Below, piece by piece: positions 46,215-56,775 of a stretch of DNA of 64,000 bases. How positions within the stretch are numbered: position 1 is the first letter of the stretch; each line of letters starts with the position of its first letter. Made by a program: the position numbers and the translations under genes. This stretch comes from Microbulbifer hainanensis. GTDB taxonomy: Bacteria; Pseudomonadota; Gammaproteobacteria; Pseudomonadales; Cellvibrionaceae. The stretch covers positions 140,818 through 204,817 of the forward strand of contig NZ_JACZCR010000026.1 in assembly GCF_014904735.1 (NCBI RefSeq), written 5' to 3'. The notes beneath the pieces are model-generated. The model worked only from the letters and a program-made list of their open reading frames with translations, did not search any database and was not told where the DNA came from.

Positions 46215-47417
46215 ATGCTTAAGAAGAAGTTGCTCGCGGGCTTACTTGCCACTTCAGCATTGCTCAGTGCGTGTGGGGAAAAACAGGCTGCGCCGCAGGG
46301 AATGACTCCCGCGGTGACTGTGGTCACCCTGAAGGCCAAGCCGGTGGTGCTCACCCGGGAACTGCCCGGGCGTACCAGTCCGTTCAAGGTCGCCGAAGTG
46401 CGCCCGCAGGTGAACGGTATCGTCAAGGAGCAGCTGTTCCGCGAGGGCGGCATGGTCAAGGCCGGTGAATCGCTGTACCAGCTGGATGACGCCACTTACC
46501 GTGCCGATTACGACAGCGCCAAGGCCAACCTGCAGAGCGCCCGGGCCGAGCTGAATGTGGCCCGCCTGAACGCGCGCCGCGTCGCCGAACTGGCTGGCAC
46601 CGGCGCCGTCAGCAAGCAGGACAACGACAACGCCAAGGCCACGTTGCAGCGGGCCCAGGCGGCGGTGGCCGCAGCCAAGGCGGCGATGGAACGCAAGCGC
46701 ATCGAAGTGGATTACGCGCGCATCAGTGCGCCGATTGCCGGTCGAATCGGCAAATCCAGTGTCACCCAGGGCGCGCTGGTCACCGCCAATCAGTCTGCCG
46801 CGCTGGCGACCGTGCAGCAGCTGGATCCGATCTACGTGGATTTGAATCAGTCGACTACCGAATTGCTGAGCCTGCGCAAGGCGCTGGCCGCCGGTACCGT
46901 GGAGTCCGCGGACGACCTGCCGGTTTCGATCAAGCTGGAAGACGGCAGCACTTACGAACACCCGGGCAAGCTGCAGTTTGCCGAGGCCAGCGTCGACCCT
47001 TCCACTGGCAGTGTGTTGCTGCGGGTGGTGGTACCGAATCCGGACCATATGCTGCTGCCGGGTATGTACGTGCGCGCGGCGATCGGTCGCGGGGTGCGTG
47101 AAAACGGCATCCTCGTGCCGCAGCAGGGCGTCGCCCGCGATCCAAAGGGCAATACCACGGCAATGGTGGTCAATGGCGAAGGCAAGGTAGAACAGCGCAG
47201 CGTCCAGGTCAGCCAGACTATCGGCAGCAACTGGCTGGTGGAGAGCGGCCTGCAGGCAGGGGACAAGGTCATTGTCGCCGGGTTGCAGAAGATTCGCCCG
47301 GGCGTTCCGGTCCAGGCCACCGAAGCCGAGCCGCAGCCGGTACCGGCCGCCAATGAAGTCGGCGCAGCCGGCGACAAATCCGAAACCATCGAAGCGCCGA
47401 CCGCCCACGAGTCGTAA
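46215..47417 (+). CDS. acrA: Multidrug efflux periplasmic adaptor AcrA
   Basis: 400 aa from ATG 46215 (CGAGG about 7 nt upstream). Lipoprotein with lipobox LLSAC (Cys20). Membrane fusion protein that joins AcrB to a TolC-type channel. Motifs: VRPQVNGIVKEQLFREGGMV (lipoyl), hairpin LNARRVAELAGTGAVSKQDN, VDYARISAPIAGRIGKSSVT, and the membrane-proximal LLVDSGLQ-like LVESGLQAGDKVIVAGLQK. The C-terminal tail is Ala/Glu-rich. No channel gene is in the operon. Confidence 0.96.
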   Translation: MLKKKLLAGLLATSALLSACGEKQAAPQGMTPAVTVVTLKAKPVVLTRELPGRTSPFKVAEVRPQVNGIVKEQLFREGGMVKAGESLYQLDDATYRADYDSAKANLQSARAELNVARLNARRVAELAGTGAVSKQDNDNAKATLQRAQAAVAAAKAAMERKRIEVDYARISAPIAGRIGKSSVTQGALVTANQSAALATVQQLDPIYVDLNQSTTELLSLRKALAAGTVESADDLPVSIKLEDGSTYEHPGKLQFAEASVDPSTGSVLLRVVVPNPDHMLLPGMYVRAAIGRGVRENGILVPQQGVARDPKGNTTAMVVNGEGKVEQRSVQVSQTIGSNWLVESGLQAGDKVIVAGLQKIRPGVPVQATEAEPQPVPAANEVGAAGDKSETIEAPTAHES

Positions 47418-47429
47418 AGGAGTTCGGTA

Positions 47430-50400
47430 ATGGCCGCATTTTTTATCAATCGCCCGATTTTCGCCTGTGTCATCGCCATCATCGTGATGCTCGGCGGCGG
47501 TCTGGCGTACACCCAGTTGGCGGTGGAGCGCTATCCCAATATCGCGCCGCCGGCGGTGACCATTTCCGCCCACTACCCGGGGGCATCCGCCAAGGTGGTG
47601 GAGGACTCGGTGACGCAGATTATCGAGCAGAATATGAAAGGCCTCGATGGCCTGCTGTATATGTCTGCCAGCAGCCAGTCCACCGGCGGAGCGTCTGTGA
47701 GCCTGACGTTCGCGAACGGGACTGATCCGGATACCGCGCAGGTACAGGTGCAGAACAAGCTGCAGTTGGCCATGCCGCTGCTGCCGCAGGAAGTGCAGCG
47801 CCAGGGTGTGAACGTGAGCAAGTCGCGCAGCGGCTTCCTGATGGTGGCGGGTTTCGTGTCGCAGGACGGCAGCATGGACCGCAACGACATCGCCGACTAC
47901 ATCAACACGAGCCTGGTGGATCCGATCAGCCGGGTTCCGGGTGTGGGCAGCCTGCAGGTGTTCGGTTCCAAATATGCGATGCGCATCTGGCTGGATCCGA
48001 ACAAGCTCGAGACCTACAAACTGACGCCCAGCGACGTCTCCGCGCCGGTGAAGGCGCAGAACGCGCAGGTGGCCGTGGGCAGTCTCGGCGGCGCGCCGTC
48101 TGTACCGGGCCAGCAGCTCAATGCTGCCATTACTTCGCAGGATCGCCTGCAGACCCCGGAGCAGTTCCGCGATATCGTGATCCGGGCAAACCCGGACGGT
48201 TCAGTACTGCGCCTGGGCGATATTGCCCGCGTGGAGCTGGGTGCGGAAAGCTATGAAAATATTTCCCGCTACAACCGTCAGCCGGCCACCGGTATTGCCA
48301 TCACCCTGGCCACCGGCGCCAACGCGCTGGAGACGGCCGAGCTGGTCAAGGCCAAGCTGAAAGAGCTGGAGCCGTTCTTCCCGCCGGGCCTGAAATCCGT
48401 CGTACCTTTCGATACCACGCCGTTCGTGCAGGTATCGATCGATGGCGTGATCCACACGCTGATCGAGGCGGTGGTGCTGGTATTCCTGGTGATCTTCCTG
48501 TTCCTGCAGAATTTCCGCGCCACCTTGATTCCGACGATCGCCGTACCGGTGGTATTGCTGGGTACCCTCGGCATCCTGTCGGCACTGGGTTTCTCCATCA
48601 ATATGCTCACCATGTTCGCGATGGTACTCGCCATCGGCCTGCTGGTGGATGACGCCATCGTGGTAGTGGAAAACGTCGAGCGGGTGATGTCCGAAGAGGG
48701 CCTGCCACCGAAGGAAGCGACGAAGAAATCCATGCGACAGATCACCGGCGCGCTGGTGGGGATCGGGGTGGTGCTGTCTGCCGTATTCGTGCCGATGGCG
48801 TTTATGAGCGGCGCGACCGGGGTGATCTACCGCCAGTTCTCCGCGACCATCGTATCTGCCATGGCACTGTCGGTTCTGGTGGCCATCGTGCTGACGCCGG
48901 CACTGTGTGCGACGTTGCTGAAGCCGCTGAAGAAAGGCGAACACCACGGTACCACCGGCTTCTTTGGCTGGTTCAATCGCAACTTTGAGCGCGGCACCCA
49001 GAAATACCAGTCCGGTGTGCGCGGCGTAATCGCGCGCAGTGGCCGCTTTATGGCGATCTTCGCCGCGCTGTCCGTGGTCATGGTGGTGATGTTCCTGCGC
49101 CTGCCGAGTTCCTTCCTGCCGGAAGAGGATCAGGGCGTACTCTTTTCCATGGTCCAGGCGCCGGTGGGTGCGACCCAGCAGCGCACGATGGAATCGATCA
49201 AGAAAGTGGAGGACCACTTCCTCGATAACGAGAAGGACACCGTCGAGTCGGTATTTTCCGTGCAGGGCTTCAGCTTTGCCGGTAGCGGCCAGAACAACGG
49301 TATCGCTTTTGTGAAGCTGAAGGACTGGGATGAGCGCACGGAGGATTCCGAAGGGGCCACTGCGGTCGCCATGCGCGGTATGGGCGCGCTGAGCAGAATC
49401 AAGGATGCCATTGCCTACGCGTTTTCACCGCCGGCGCTGCCGGAACTGGGGACCTCCAACGGTTTCAACTTTTACCTGAAGGACAATGCCAACCTCGGCC
49501 ACGAGGCGCTGACGGCCGCGCGCAACGAGTTCCTCGGCAAGGCGGGCAAGGATCCGCTGCTGGCCAACGTGCGCCCGAACGGTCAGGAAGATACGCCGCA
49601 ATTCAGCGTCGATATCGACACCGCCAAGGCCGCGGCGCTGGGCCTGTCCATCGCCAGTATCAACTCGACCCTGAGTGCGGCCTGGGGCGGTCAGTATATC
49701 GATGACTTTATCGATCGCGGTCGCGTCAAGCGCGTATACATGCAGTCGGATGCGCCTTTCCGCATGGTGCCGGAAGATTTCCGCCTGTGGTCTGTGCGCA
49801 ATGACAAGGGTGAAATGGTGCCGCTGTCGGCCTTCGCCAGCTTCCACTGGAAGTACGGCTCGCCGCGCCTGGAACGCTACAACGGCGTACCGGCGATGCA
49901 GATCAACGGCGCAGCCGCACCGGGTGTGAGTTCCGGTGAGGCCATGGATGAAGTGGAGCGCCTGGTGAAAACCCTGCCGGCGGGTATCGGTATGGAGTGG
50001 TCCGGCCTGTCCTACCAGGAGCGGGCCGCGGGCAGCCAGACGGCGCTGCTGTACAGCCTTTCACTGCTGATCGTATTCCTGTGCCTGGCGGCTCTCTACG
50101 AGAGCTGGACGGTACCGACCGCGGTACTGATGATGGCGCCGCTGGGTATTCTCGGTGCGGTGCTGGCCAATACCTTCCGCGGTATGGAGCGCGATATCTA
50201 TTTCCAGGTTGCCATGCTCACCACGGTGGGGCTGGCCAGTAAGAACGCCATCATGATCGTGGAGTTCGCCAAGCAGTACCTGGAGAGCGGCATGGAACTG
50301 GTTGAGGCCACCATGCAGGCCGTGCGCGATCGCCTGCGCCCGATCCTGATGACGTCGCTGGCGTTCGGCCTCGGTGTACTGCCACTGGCCATTGCTACCG

Positions 50401-50606
50401 GCGCCGGTTCCGGTGCGCAGCGCGCCATCGGCACCGGGGTATTGGGTGGCATGGTCATCGGCACGTCACTGGGACTGTTCTTTATCCCGCTGTTCTTTGT
50501 CGTCGTGCAGAAACTGTTCGGCGGAAAAGGAGCGTCCGTCACCGCAACCGCTACCGACGAGTCCAGGGAGGCTCGAAGAGAAACGGAAGCAGCGGAAGCG
50601 CTGTAA
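47430..50606 (+). CDS. acrB: Multidrug efflux RND transporter AcrB
   Basis: 1058 aa, HAE1 family length. Proton-driven drug pump, a trimer in the inner membrane. Helix 4 contains the paired proton-relay Asp residues in [20 protein letters not shown]. Other signatures: [60 protein letters not shown] and [20 protein letters not shown]. It starts 12 bp after acrA with GGAG upstream, and ends before a bidirectional terminator. TolC must be supplied from elsewhere. Confidence 0.98.
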   Translation: MAAFFINRPIFACVIAIIVMLGGGLAYTQLAVERYPNIAPPAVTISAHYPGASAKVVEDSVTQIIEQNMKGLDGLLYMSASSQSTGGASVSLTFANGTDPDTAQVQVQNKLQLAMPLLPQEVQRQGVNVSKSRSGFLMVAGFVSQDGSMDRNDIADYINTSLVDPISRVPGVGSLQVFGSKYAMRIWLDPNKLETYKLTPSDVSAPVKAQNAQVAVGSLGGAPSVPGQQLNAAITSQDRLQTPEQFRDIVIRANPDGSVLRLGDIARVELGAESYENISRYNRQPATGIAITLATGANALETAELVKAKLKELEPFFPPGLKSVVPFDTTPFVQVSIDGVIHTLIEAVVLVFLVIFLFLQNFRATLIPTIAVPVVLLGTLGILSALGFSINMLTMFAMVLAIGLLVDDAIVVVENVERVMSEEGLPPKEATKKSMRQITGALVGIGVVLSAVFVPMAFMSGATGVIYRQFSATIVSAMALSVLVAIVLTPALCATLLKPLKKGEHHGTTGFFGWFNRNFERGTQKYQSGVRGVIARSGRFMAIFAALSVVMVVMFLRLPSSFLPEEDQGVLFSMVQAPVGATQQRTMESIKKVEDHFLDNEKDTVESVFSVQGFSFAGSGQNNGIAFVKLKDWDERTEDSEGATAVAMRGMGALSRIKDAIAYAFSPPALPELGTSNGFNFYLKDNANLGHEALTAARNEFLGKAGKDPLLANVRPNGQEDTPQFSVDIDTAKAAALGLSIASINSTLSAAWGGQYIDDFIDRGRVKRVYMQSDAPFRMVPEDFRLWSVRNDKGEMVPLSAFASFHWKYGSPRLERYNGVPAMQINGAAAPGVSSGEAMDEVERLVKTLPAGIGMEWSGLSYQERAAGSQTALLYSLSLLIVFLCLAALYESWTVPTAVLMMAPLGILGAVLANTFRGMERDIYFQVAMLTTVGLASKNAIMIVEFAKQYLESGMELVEATMQAVRDRLRPILMTSLAFGLGVLPLAIATGAGSGAQRAIGTGVLGGMVIGTSLGLFFIPLFFVVVQKLFGGKGASVTATATDESREARRETEAAEAL

Positions 50607-50614
50607 GCAGCTCA

Positions 50615-50645
50615 CAAAAAACGCCGGTAAATGCCGGCGTTTTTT
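50615..50645. terminator. Bidirectional Rho-independent terminator, acrB / bufC
   Basis: ACGCCGG (50621-50627) and CCGGCGT (50634-50640) pair over 6 nt, with AAAAAA on the left (50615-50620) and TTTTT on the right (50641-50645), so it works for acrB on plus and the buf operon on minus. Confidence 0.9.
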
Positions 50646-50756
50646 GTTTGGGACATAGACTTGTGTACGTGTAATGCCGCGAGAAAACTATTGCTCGCCC
50701 GCTTGCGCAGATTCCCGCTCTGGATACCGGCGCGACCCGCGTGTTCACCGGGCAAT

Positions 50757-51536
50757 CTACGCGACCGACACTATTGCGCCTTCGCGCAGCATTACCGCCA
50801 GACAGGCCGCCAGATCGAAGTCTGGATCCGCATCCAGTGCGCAGTTCGCCGATATCTCCAGCGAGCTGCCTTGGCGCAGCTTTTCCGCAAAGAGACAATC
50901 GCCGGGAGTCATGCGGATAACGACCACCTGTAACTCACGGCGCAATAGCCAGCAGCTTTCCGCTGTCTGCATATCAATCTCGGTTAACGCAGTTTGTAGG
51001 GCACCTTGTATCGCATCTTTGTCCTGATGCGCAGCCCACAGGGAAATAACCGGATGGCGGCTAACCAGCGTGCGTAACGAGGGGTGTAACTGGAAACGGG
51101 TACGGGTGGTGGTTTGGGGGCTGGTCAGCAACGCGGTAATTTCCTCTGCGCTGATCGGCTGCGCATCCGCGGCGTGGTATGCCTGCAGATAGGCCATTTC
51201 CAGGCGCGTCATGTCGGCGAGATAGGGCAATGCTCTGGCATGGGGATAGGCCTCGACAAACTCCGGCAATGCATCGCCGTAATCTGTGAGTACGGCGGCA
51301 CGCGGCGGATTACCGCGGACAAATTCGATCGCCATGGTACGGAAAAATGCCTCGCCAACCAGTTGCCGGGTAACTGGAAAGGAGTCTTCCAGGGCATTGA
51401 CCAGCGACACGAGGACATTATTGCGATAGACCGCAAAGCGGCTTGCCGGGTCGGAGTTGTTCCAGGTCTTCAGGCCCGCCGGTACCGGGACTTCCGCAGA
51501 CAGAAGGGCACAAGCCCAGCGGGGTTCGTCATCCAT
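50757..51536 (-). CDS. bufC: Bufferin/HvfC-type partner protein (DUF2063)
   Basis: 259 aa. DUF2063 proteins act with DUF692 enzymes in RiPP maturation, probably presenting the precursor. The N-terminal DUF2063 helical domain is visible in [40 protein letters not shown] and [20 protein letters not shown]; the C-terminal half is a second domain of mixed strands ([20 protein letters not shown]). It overlaps the upstream DUF692 gene by 8 bp and is the last gene of the operon. In copper-binding RiPP systems described as bufferins or Hvf, this protein is called BufC/HvfC. Confidence 0.93.
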   Translation of the reverse strand: MDDEPRWACALLSAEVPVPAGLKTWNNSDPASRFAVYRNNVLVSLVNALEDSFPVTRQLVGEAFFRTMAIEFVRGNPPRAAVLTDYGDALPEFVEAYPHARALPYLADMTRLEMAYLQAYHAADAQPISAEEITALLTSPQTTTRTRFQLHPSLRTLVSRHPVISLWAAHQDKDAIQGALQTALTEIDMQTAESCWLLRRELQVVVIRMTPGDCLFAEKLRQGSSLEISANCALDADPDFDLAACLAVMLREGAIVSVA

Positions 51537-52449
51537 CGTTCGTTCCCCGCGCCTCAGTCAGGCAGTTCTGCACCAGCTCGGCTTCTGCGAGCAGTGTGGA
51601 GAGTGGCGGCAGGTGATTGTCCCATTCAATCAGTGTCGCGCTGGGTCCAATTCGCTCGATAGTGTTGCCGTACAGTTCCCACACCGCCGGGTCCACCCGC
51701 GATCCATGGCTGTCAATCAGTAACGGCGCGCCGGCACTGTCAGAATCGCGCGAGAATCCGGCCAAGTGCATTTCGGCCACGGCGTGCAGCGGCAGGGCGG
51801 CAATATATTGTTCGGCGCAGCGGCCGTGATTGGTGCAGGAAATGTAGGCATTGTTCACATCGAGCAGCAGACCACAGCCACTGCGCGCCACCACTTCGGT
51901 AATAAATTCGGCTTCACAATAGCTCGACTGCTGAAATTCCACATAGGTCGCCGGATTCTCCAGGAGCATTTGTCGCCCGAGGTAGGTTTGCACTTGGTCG
52001 ATGTGCGCGCATATCCGTGTGAGCGTGTCATTGGTGTACGGCAGTGGTAACAGGTCGTTCAGGAATACACCGCCATGGCTCGACCAGGCTAGATGCTCAG
52101 AAAACGACTCCGGTTCGTAACGTCTCAGGAGGGTCCGGAGTGCCCGGAGGTGCGCTTGGTCCGGAGGCGCCGCGCCGCCGATCGATAGTCCCACGCCGTG
52201 TATTGAGAGCGCGTAGAGTTCGCGAATTTGGCTCAAGAAGCGATGGAATGGACCGCCGGCGACGAAATAATTTTCCGCATGGATCTCGAAAAAGCCAATA
52301 TCTGGTTTTCGCTGCAAAATCTCGTCAAAGTGCTGTGGTTTGAGGCCAAGGCCGGGGCGAGCGGGTAGTGTTCCGGATTCGCGGGGTGGATCGATACCTT
52401 GACCGATATCCCTGGGCGTCGGGGCGCTACGAGAAAGGTCACAACACAT
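51529..52449 (-). CDS. bufB: MNIO enzyme (DUF692), bufferin-maturing BufB/HvfB type
   Basis: 306 aa from ATG 52449 (GGAG 10 nt upstream). Multinuclear non-heme iron oxidative enzyme of the TIM-barrel DUF692 family, related to MbnB and TglH, that modifies Cys residues of a precursor peptide. Conserved ligand segments are present: [82 protein letters not shown] and LIEWDNHLP. The precursor-like bufA is 113 bp upstream and bufC overlaps downstream. Clustering with a DUF2282-type precursor, not methanobactin genes, points to the bufferin branch. Confidence 0.95.
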   Translation of the reverse strand: MCCDLSRSAPTPRDIGQGIDPPRESGTLPARPGLGLKPQHFDEILQRKPDIGFFEIHAENYFVAGGPFHRFLSQIRELYALSIHGVGLSIGGAAPPDQAHLRALRTLLRRYEPESFSEHLAWSSHGGVFLNDLLPLPYTNDTLTRICAHIDQVQTYLGRQMLLENPATYVEFQQSSYCEAEFITEVVARSGCGLLLDVNNAYISCTNHGRCAEQYIAALPLHAVAEMHLAGFSRDSDSAGAPLLIDSHGSRVDPAVWELYGNTIERIGPSATLIEWDNHLPPLSTLLAEAELVQNCLTEARGTNDG

Positions 52450-52562
52450 TTTCGTATCGCTCCAGAATTAAACCCGGCTGCTCCTGTAATGACTTCTGTC
52501 AGAGGCACGGCCGCGGCATTATGTTAGTGACCGCACCGCGCCCTGTCGGAAGCGCTCAATTC

Positions 52563-52889
52563 CTAATAAGGGGTTTCGTTGGCTGGCGTATTGTTTTCCT
52601 CAAAGGGCTCCAGTTGGCCGTATCCGGTCGACGATGTGAGGGAGCGGGTCTTTGTGCAGGTGCCGGCCGGTACGTACTTCCAGGCATTGCCCTGAAAGTC
52701 TCTAATGGCAGTGCCCGCGCAGGTAGTGCCGGGACCGGCCTTGCAATCATTTTTGCCCTTCAGGGCGACGCCATAGCATTTCTCTTTGTTTTCTTTTTCT
52801 TTATCTCCGGCGCTGGCGGGAATAGCGGCCATGGCCACGGCGGTGCCCAGGGCAAGCGCGAGCGAAGCTGAGGAGAGTTTGCGGTTCAT
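52563..52889 (-). CDS. bufA: Bufferin-like RiPP precursor (BufA1/DUF2282 type)
   Basis: 108 aa from ATG 52889, with AGGAG 7 nt upstream. A Sec signal peptide (1-27, ending ASA) precedes a mature peptide with four Cys: 38 ([14 protein letters not shown]), 49, 57 ([20 protein letters not shown]) and 78 (AGTCTK). This spacing and the CYGV...GKNDC...CAG...W.YVP.GTC pattern are those of the DUF2282 family; in studied bufferins the central Cys are converted to thiooxazoles by the DUF692 enzyme and the product binds copper in the periplasm. Here a tail of 30 residues follows the last Cys and ends acidic ([16 protein letters not shown]), longer than I recall for the family. Modification here is inference. 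Confidence 0.9.
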   Translation of the reverse strand: MNRKLSSASLALALGTAVAMAAIPASAGDKEKENKEKCYGVALKGKNDCKAGPGTTCAGTAIRDFQGNAWKYVPAGTCTKTRSLTSSTGYGQLEPFEENNTPANETPY

Positions 52890-53027
52890 AACCAGGCTCC
52901 TGTTCAGATCGAGAGATTCACCCGCGTGGCACAAGCGGTGACCTGCACGGCGAGTTACTCCATCTTGATGATGGCGCACATTTCTATTCGTAAGAGTGTA
53001 GTTATTCCGGGCGGATCGGCAGGCACT

Positions 53028-53056
53028 AAACCGCACAGTCTCTGACTGGGCGGTTT
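53028..53056 (-). terminator. Probable terminator of ygiD
   Basis: AAACCGC/GCGGTTT (7 bp) plus CAGT/ACTG with one mismatch form a long stem over a 5-nt loop, about 42 bp after the ygiD stop. Only TTT follows on the minus strand (AAAA precedes), so it is a weak terminator in that direction. Confidence 0.5.
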
Positions 53057-53098
53057 TAAGCTTGCGAACAGAATTGGAACTTTGCAGGGGCGGTGATG

Positions 53099-53881
53099 TT
53101 ATTGAGAATAGAGCGCCGACAGCATACTGATGCTGCCGAGTTCGATGCCCTCGGTGGGGAAAGAGACCTTGTCGGCACTGTCACTGGCACCGGCGATATA
53201 GAGAAGCGGCAGAAAGTGCTCGGGTGTCGGAACGGAAAGGCGCGCGTCGCCGCCGGCGTGTTCAAAATGTATCAGACTGTCGTGGTCGCCGCGCACTAGC
53301 GCGTCGCGTATCCAGCGGTCGAAGTTCTGCGCCCAGGGGTAGGGTGGTGTGGCCTGATCCCAGCGCATCAATCCAAGGTTATGTACGACGTTACCGCTGC
53401 CCAGTATCAGGACGCCCTGATCCCGCAAGGGGCGCAGTTGCTGGCCCAATTGGTAGTGGAATTCCCCGTAGCGGGTGGCATCGATGCTCAATTGCAGCAC
53501 CGGAATGTCTGCCTCCGGATACATCTTCAACAATATCGACCAGGTACCGTGATCGAGTCCCCAGTCTTCGCTTAATTTAACATCGAGAGGACTTAACTGT
53601 TCCTGGATTTGCCGCGCGAGCTGCGGCGATCCCGCTGCCGGATAGTTGCATTCATACAGTGCCGGTGGGAAGCCGTGGAAATCGTGAATGGTGCGTTGCT
53701 GTTCGCCACTGGTAATCAGCGTCCCGCGCGTATACCAGTGCGCCGAAATGGCGAGTATAGCTCGGGGTCTGGGCAGCGATTCAGCCAGCTGGCGCCAGCC
53801 GCGCGTATAGCGGTTCTCTTCCAGCGCATTCAAAGGACTGCCATGGCCGATAAAGACTGTGGGCATGGTTTGTGCTTTCAT
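53099..53881 (-). CDS. ygiD: 4,5-DOPA dioxygenase extradiol family protein (LigB-like)
   Basis: 260 aa. Class III extradiol dioxygenase fold of the YgiD/DODA family, an iron(II) or zinc protein. Metal ligands are likely His in [14 protein letters not shown], His in [13 protein letters not shown], and His in [13 protein letters not shown]; other marks are [20 protein letters not shown] and [14 protein letters not shown]. Length is right. ATG 53881 and ATG 53866 are both possible; neither has a strong ribosome site. It lies downstream of azoR on the same strand but behind azoR's terminator, so it is probably separately transcribed. Confidence 0.94.
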   Translation of the reverse strand: MKAQTMPTVFIGHGSPLNALEENRYTRGWRQLAESLPRPRAILAISAHWYTRGTLITSGEQQRTIHDFHGFPPALYECNYPAAGSPQLARQIQEQLSPLDVKLSEDWGLDHGTWSILLKMYPEADIPVLQLSIDATRYGEFHYQLGQQLRPLRDQGVLILGSGNVVHNLGLMRWDQATPPYPWAQNFDRWIRDALVRGDHDSLIHFEHAGGDARLSVPTPEHFLPLLYIAGASDSADKVSFPTEGIELGSISMLSALYSQ

Positions 53882-53926
53882 CGACTTGTTGGACTCGCGT
53901 TTGCCGTCAGGGTTTCGGATGCCAAT

Positions 53927-53951
53927 AAAAAAGGGCGCGAAGTTCGCGCCC
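53927..53951 (-). terminator. Rho-independent terminator of azoR
   Basis: On the minus strand GGGCGCG and CGCGCCC pair over a 5-nt loop, followed by TTTTTT (plus A-run 53927-53932), 37 bp after the azoR stop. Confidence 0.9.
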
Positions 53952-53987
53952 GAAGGGATGGTTCCTGTAGAGGATCGGGGTATTCGA

Positions 53988-54593
53988 TTACGCCAGCTCG
54001 GCGATGCGCTCGCGGGCGCTATTGAGGCTGTCGTTCTTGGCCTCTTCGCCGACTGCGAGCCCTTCAGCGTGAATAAACTCTACATCGCTGATACCGATAA
54101 AGCCGAGGAACTGGCGAATGAAATTGGTCTGGGCATGGTCCTCGCCGTAAACGCCGCCGCGGGTAATGACCACATAGGCTTTTTTGCCTGTCAGTAGACC
54201 CTTGGGTCCCTCCGGGGTGTACTCGAAGGTAACGCCGGCGCGGGCCACGTGATCGAAATAGGCATGCAGGCTCGACGGCACGCTGAAGTTGTACATCGGT
54301 ACACCCAGTACCAGTACGTCGGCCCGGCGGATCTCATCGATCAGGGCGTCGGAAAAGTCGACCACGGTCTGCTGTTCGCTGCTGCGCTCAGCCGGATCGC
54401 TGATAAAGGCCTGAAAACGATCCAGGGTCAGGTGCGGCACCAGCTCTGCGGCCAGGTCGCGGGTAATGACTTCTGCGCCGGGATTGGCGGCCACCCAGTT
54501 TTCAGTGATCTGATTGGTCAACTGGGATGACTGTCCGCCGCTCTGGAACAGGCTGGTCTGGATCTTGAGGAGTGTCTTGTTCGTGGTTCCCAT
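53988..54593 (-). CDS. azoR: FMN-dependent NADH:quinone oxidoreductase / azoreductase
   Basis: 201 aa, ATG 54593 with GGAGG 7 nt upstream. Flavodoxin-fold enzyme that reduces quinones and azo compounds with NADH. Motifs: LLKIQTSLFQSGGQSSQLTN (FMN phosphate region), ADVLVLGVPMYNFSVPSSLH, AYFDHVARAGVTFEYTPEG, and VVITRGGVYGE. Divergent from a LysR regulator, a common arrangement for azoR-like genes, suggesting control by that LysR protein in response to quinone or electrophile stress (inference). Confidence 0.96.
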   Translation of the reverse strand: MGTTNKTLLKIQTSLFQSGGQSSQLTNQITENWVAANPGAEVITRDLAAELVPHLTLDRFQAFISDPAERSSEQQTVVDFSDALIDEIRRADVLVLGVPMYNFSVPSSLHAYFDHVARAGVTFEYTPEGPKGLLTGKKAYVVITRGGVYGEDHAQTNFIRQFLGFIGISDVEFIHAEGLAVGEEAKNDSLNSARERIAELA

Positions 54594-54683
54594 TTCGATA
54601 CCTCCGTTGAGGGGTTGTTTCGAGATGGTGGCATTTAAGCATTGATGGATTAGATAAAAAATTATAAAAATACGGGTAAACCT

Positions 54684-54698
54684 ATCGGAATAATCGAT
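54684..54698. promoter_or_regulatory. Candidate LysR-type T-N11-A operator
   Basis: ATCG (54684-54687), 7 bp, CGAT (54695-54698): a dyad with T-N11-A as recognised by LysR regulators, immediately before the lysR start, consistent with autoregulation. Short and could be chance. Confidence 0.35.
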
Positions 54699-54699
54699 T

Positions 54700-55650
54700 A
54701 TGTCTGAACAGTCGGGAGCAGGGGCCGCACTAGCGCCCCGGATCAGCCTGGAGCAGTGGCGCTGCCTGGTTGCCGTGGTCGAGGCAGGGGGCTATGCGCA
54801 GGCGGCAGAACGGCTGCACAAGAGCCAGTCGTCAGTCAGTTACGCAGTGCAGAAGCTGGAATCGGCGCTCGGTATGAAGGCTTTCCTGATTGAGGGGCGC
54901 AAGGCGGTACTGACCTCGGCGGGGCAGATGCTGTATTCCCGCGCGCGACTGCTTCTGGACGATGCCACCGGCTTGGAACGCGCAGCGCGCAAAGTCTCCG
55001 CAGGCTGGGAAACGGAGATTGGCATCGCCGTGGAAGTGCTGTTTCCCACCTGGCTATTACTGGACTGCCTGAACCAGTTTGGTCTCGAGAGCCCGCATAC
55101 CCGAATTGAACTCTACGAGACCGTGATCGGCGGTGCGCCCGAGGCGTTGCGGGAAGGGCGGGTAGAGCTCGCCATTTCCCCGCACATACCTTCCGGATTT
55201 ATCGGTGAGCCGCTGGCTCGCCAGGTGCGCATCATACCGGTGGCACATCCAGACCACCCCCTCCACCAGATCGGGCGAGAGCTCACAATCCGCGACCTGC
55301 GCCAGCACAGGCACCTGGTGGTGCGGGATTCCAGTTCACAGCGCGACAGGCAGACCACCACGGTTGAGGTGGCCCAGCGCTGGACGGTCACGAATATGGC
55401 CACGTCCATTGGCGCAGCCTGTCGCGGCTACGGATTTGGCTGGTTGCCGGAGGAAAAGATCCGCCAGGAGCTGGCCGACGGGATTCTCAAGCCGTTGCCG
55501 CTGCGTGGCGGCAGCGAACGCTACCTGCAGATGTACCTGATCTTCGCCGACCGGGACTCACCGGGCCCCGGTGCCACGCGCCTGGCGGAAATTATCCGCG
55601 CCCAGATGGAATTGACCTGTACAGGGGGGGAGTGCGACGAAAGCGACTGA
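54700..55650 (+). CDS. LysR-family transcriptional regulator
   Basis: 316 aa. The N-terminal winged HTH (SLEQWRCLVAVVEAGGYAQA, AERLHKSQSSVSYAVQKLES, LGMKAFLIEGRKAVLTSAG) is typical of LysR; the co-inducer domain begins near WETEIGIAVEVLFPTWLLLD and includes GGAPEALREGRVELAISPHI and IGAACRGYGFGWLPEEKI. Divergent from azoR across 106 bp, so azoR is its probable target. The co-inducer is unknown. The C-terminus ends in a short Cys-containing tail (MELTCTGGECDESD), which might sense redox or electrophiles. Confidence 0.94.
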   Translation: MSEQSGAGAALAPRISLEQWRCLVAVVEAGGYAQAAERLHKSQSSVSYAVQKLESALGMKAFLIEGRKAVLTSAGQMLYSRARLLLDDATGLERAARKVSAGWETEIGIAVEVLFPTWLLLDCLNQFGLESPHTRIELYETVIGGAPEALREGRVELAISPHIPSGFIGEPLARQVRIIPVAHPDHPLHQIGRELTIRDLRQHRHLVVRDSSSQRDRQTTTVEVAQRWTVTNMATSIGAACRGYGFGWLPEEKIRQELADGILKPLPLRGGSERYLQMYLIFADRDSPGPGATRLAEIIRAQMELTCTGGECDESD

Positions 55651-55665
55651 GGTCCGCCGGCGGGC

Positions 55666-56505
55666 TCAGGCGTTGCCCGGTTCCGGCAGTTCCTGCGGCC
55701 CGCTGTACCAGAAGTTGTAGAAATCCTCGGTAACCCGCTGTTCTATTTCGTGCGCTTCCTCGCGCGGGCAGAACAGGGTGATGGTCAACACATCGTGGCC
55801 CAGTTCATTGGTGGTGAAGCTGACTTTCGGCTCCGTTCCCACCAGCTCGACACCGGTGCGGTGTTCGATCATCTGGCAATAGCGGGCTGCCACTTCGCTG
55901 AATGCCTCGCTGTGTTCGCGGATTCGACCGATCAGGAAGTCCTTGGCCGCAAACGGGTTGCCGCCCTTGTTCTCGCGGGTAATCGAAAAGGTATGCTCGA
56001 TATAGCGCCGCATGAAGTTCAGGTTTTTCACCGGTTTGGTGAAAAATACATTGTTGGGAATGTACAGGGTGATACCGGTATAGCCGCTACCCAACCCGTG
56101 GGGATCAATTTCCAGCAGCGTGGTGCTGAGCCAGTCACTGTCGATCACCTCGCCGAACTGGTCCCCGAACTTGATCCAGTCACCGACGGAAAATGCCCGC
56201 AAACTGGCCACGTAGATGCCGCCGACCAGGCACTGCACGACGTCGCGCAGCGCGATAATGATCGCCACCGAGAAGGCGGCAATGGAGAAGGCAAAATCCC
56301 GCAGTTCGGAAACCCATACGGCAACCAGTCCGACTAGCAATAGCAGGTTGGCCAGATTGTGTACGGAATTGATCCGGCGCCGCTTGTCCTGCTTTGACCA
56401 GCGGGTGCGGGAAAAAATAAATGACAGGGACAGACGCAGGAATATCACCGCAACAACGACGATGGCGGTCTGTATCAGTTTGTTATCGAGATAGTGCTCC
56501 AGCAT
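55666..56505 (-). CDS. MscS-family mechanosensitive channel
   Basis: 279 aa from ATG 56505 (AGGA 6 nt upstream); the frame is open 47 codons further without support. Three predicted membrane helices: about 9-30, about 45-65 and the pore helix. The pore and beta domain pattern AFSVAIIIALRDVVQCLVGG, IYVASLRAFSVGDWIKFGDQ, FGEVIDSDWLSTTLLEID and TLYIPNNVFFTKPVKNLNFM is that of MscS. It should open under membrane tension or act as a small-conductance channel. It stands alone, convergent with lysR. Confidence 0.93.
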   Translation of the reverse strand: MLEHYLDNKLIQTAIVVVAVIFLRLSLSFIFSRTRWSKQDKRRRINSVHNLANLLLLVGLVAVWVSELRDFAFSIAAFSVAIIIALRDVVQCLVGGIYVASLRAFSVGDWIKFGDQFGEVIDSDWLSTTLLEIDPHGLGSGYTGITLYIPNNVFFTKPVKNLNFMRRYIEHTFSITRENKGGNPFAAKDFLIGRIREHSEAFSEVAARYCQMIEHRTGVELVGTEPKVSFTTNELGHDVLTITLFCPREEAHEIEQRVTEDFYNFWYSGPQELPEPGNA

Positions 56506-56775
56506 CTCCGATCCTGCACAGCGTATATAAAGAACTCGTAGCGCCAACCCGGGATACAGGAAAGAAACTCTCTTTAGCTTAGCCGAGTGGCCCGGGCGCT
56601 CCGGACAGAGCGCGGTTGCTTTGCGCGCCCCGGGCGCGGCTGACACTGTAACTTTTCACGCCGAATTTTGTAAGTGGCAAGTGGCGCGAATCACTTCGTG
56701 GCGTGTAAACGATGAAACTGGTTTATAGTTGCCTGCAATTCCAACTCTCTTTCGCCAAAACTCCAGGAGGCCGCT

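Noticed and set aside
51529..52449. DUF692 enzyme considered as methanobactin MbnB
   Set aside because: No MbnA-like short precursor, MbnC or methanobactin transport genes; the neighbouring DUF2282-type precursor and DUF2063 gene indicate the bufferin/Hvf class.
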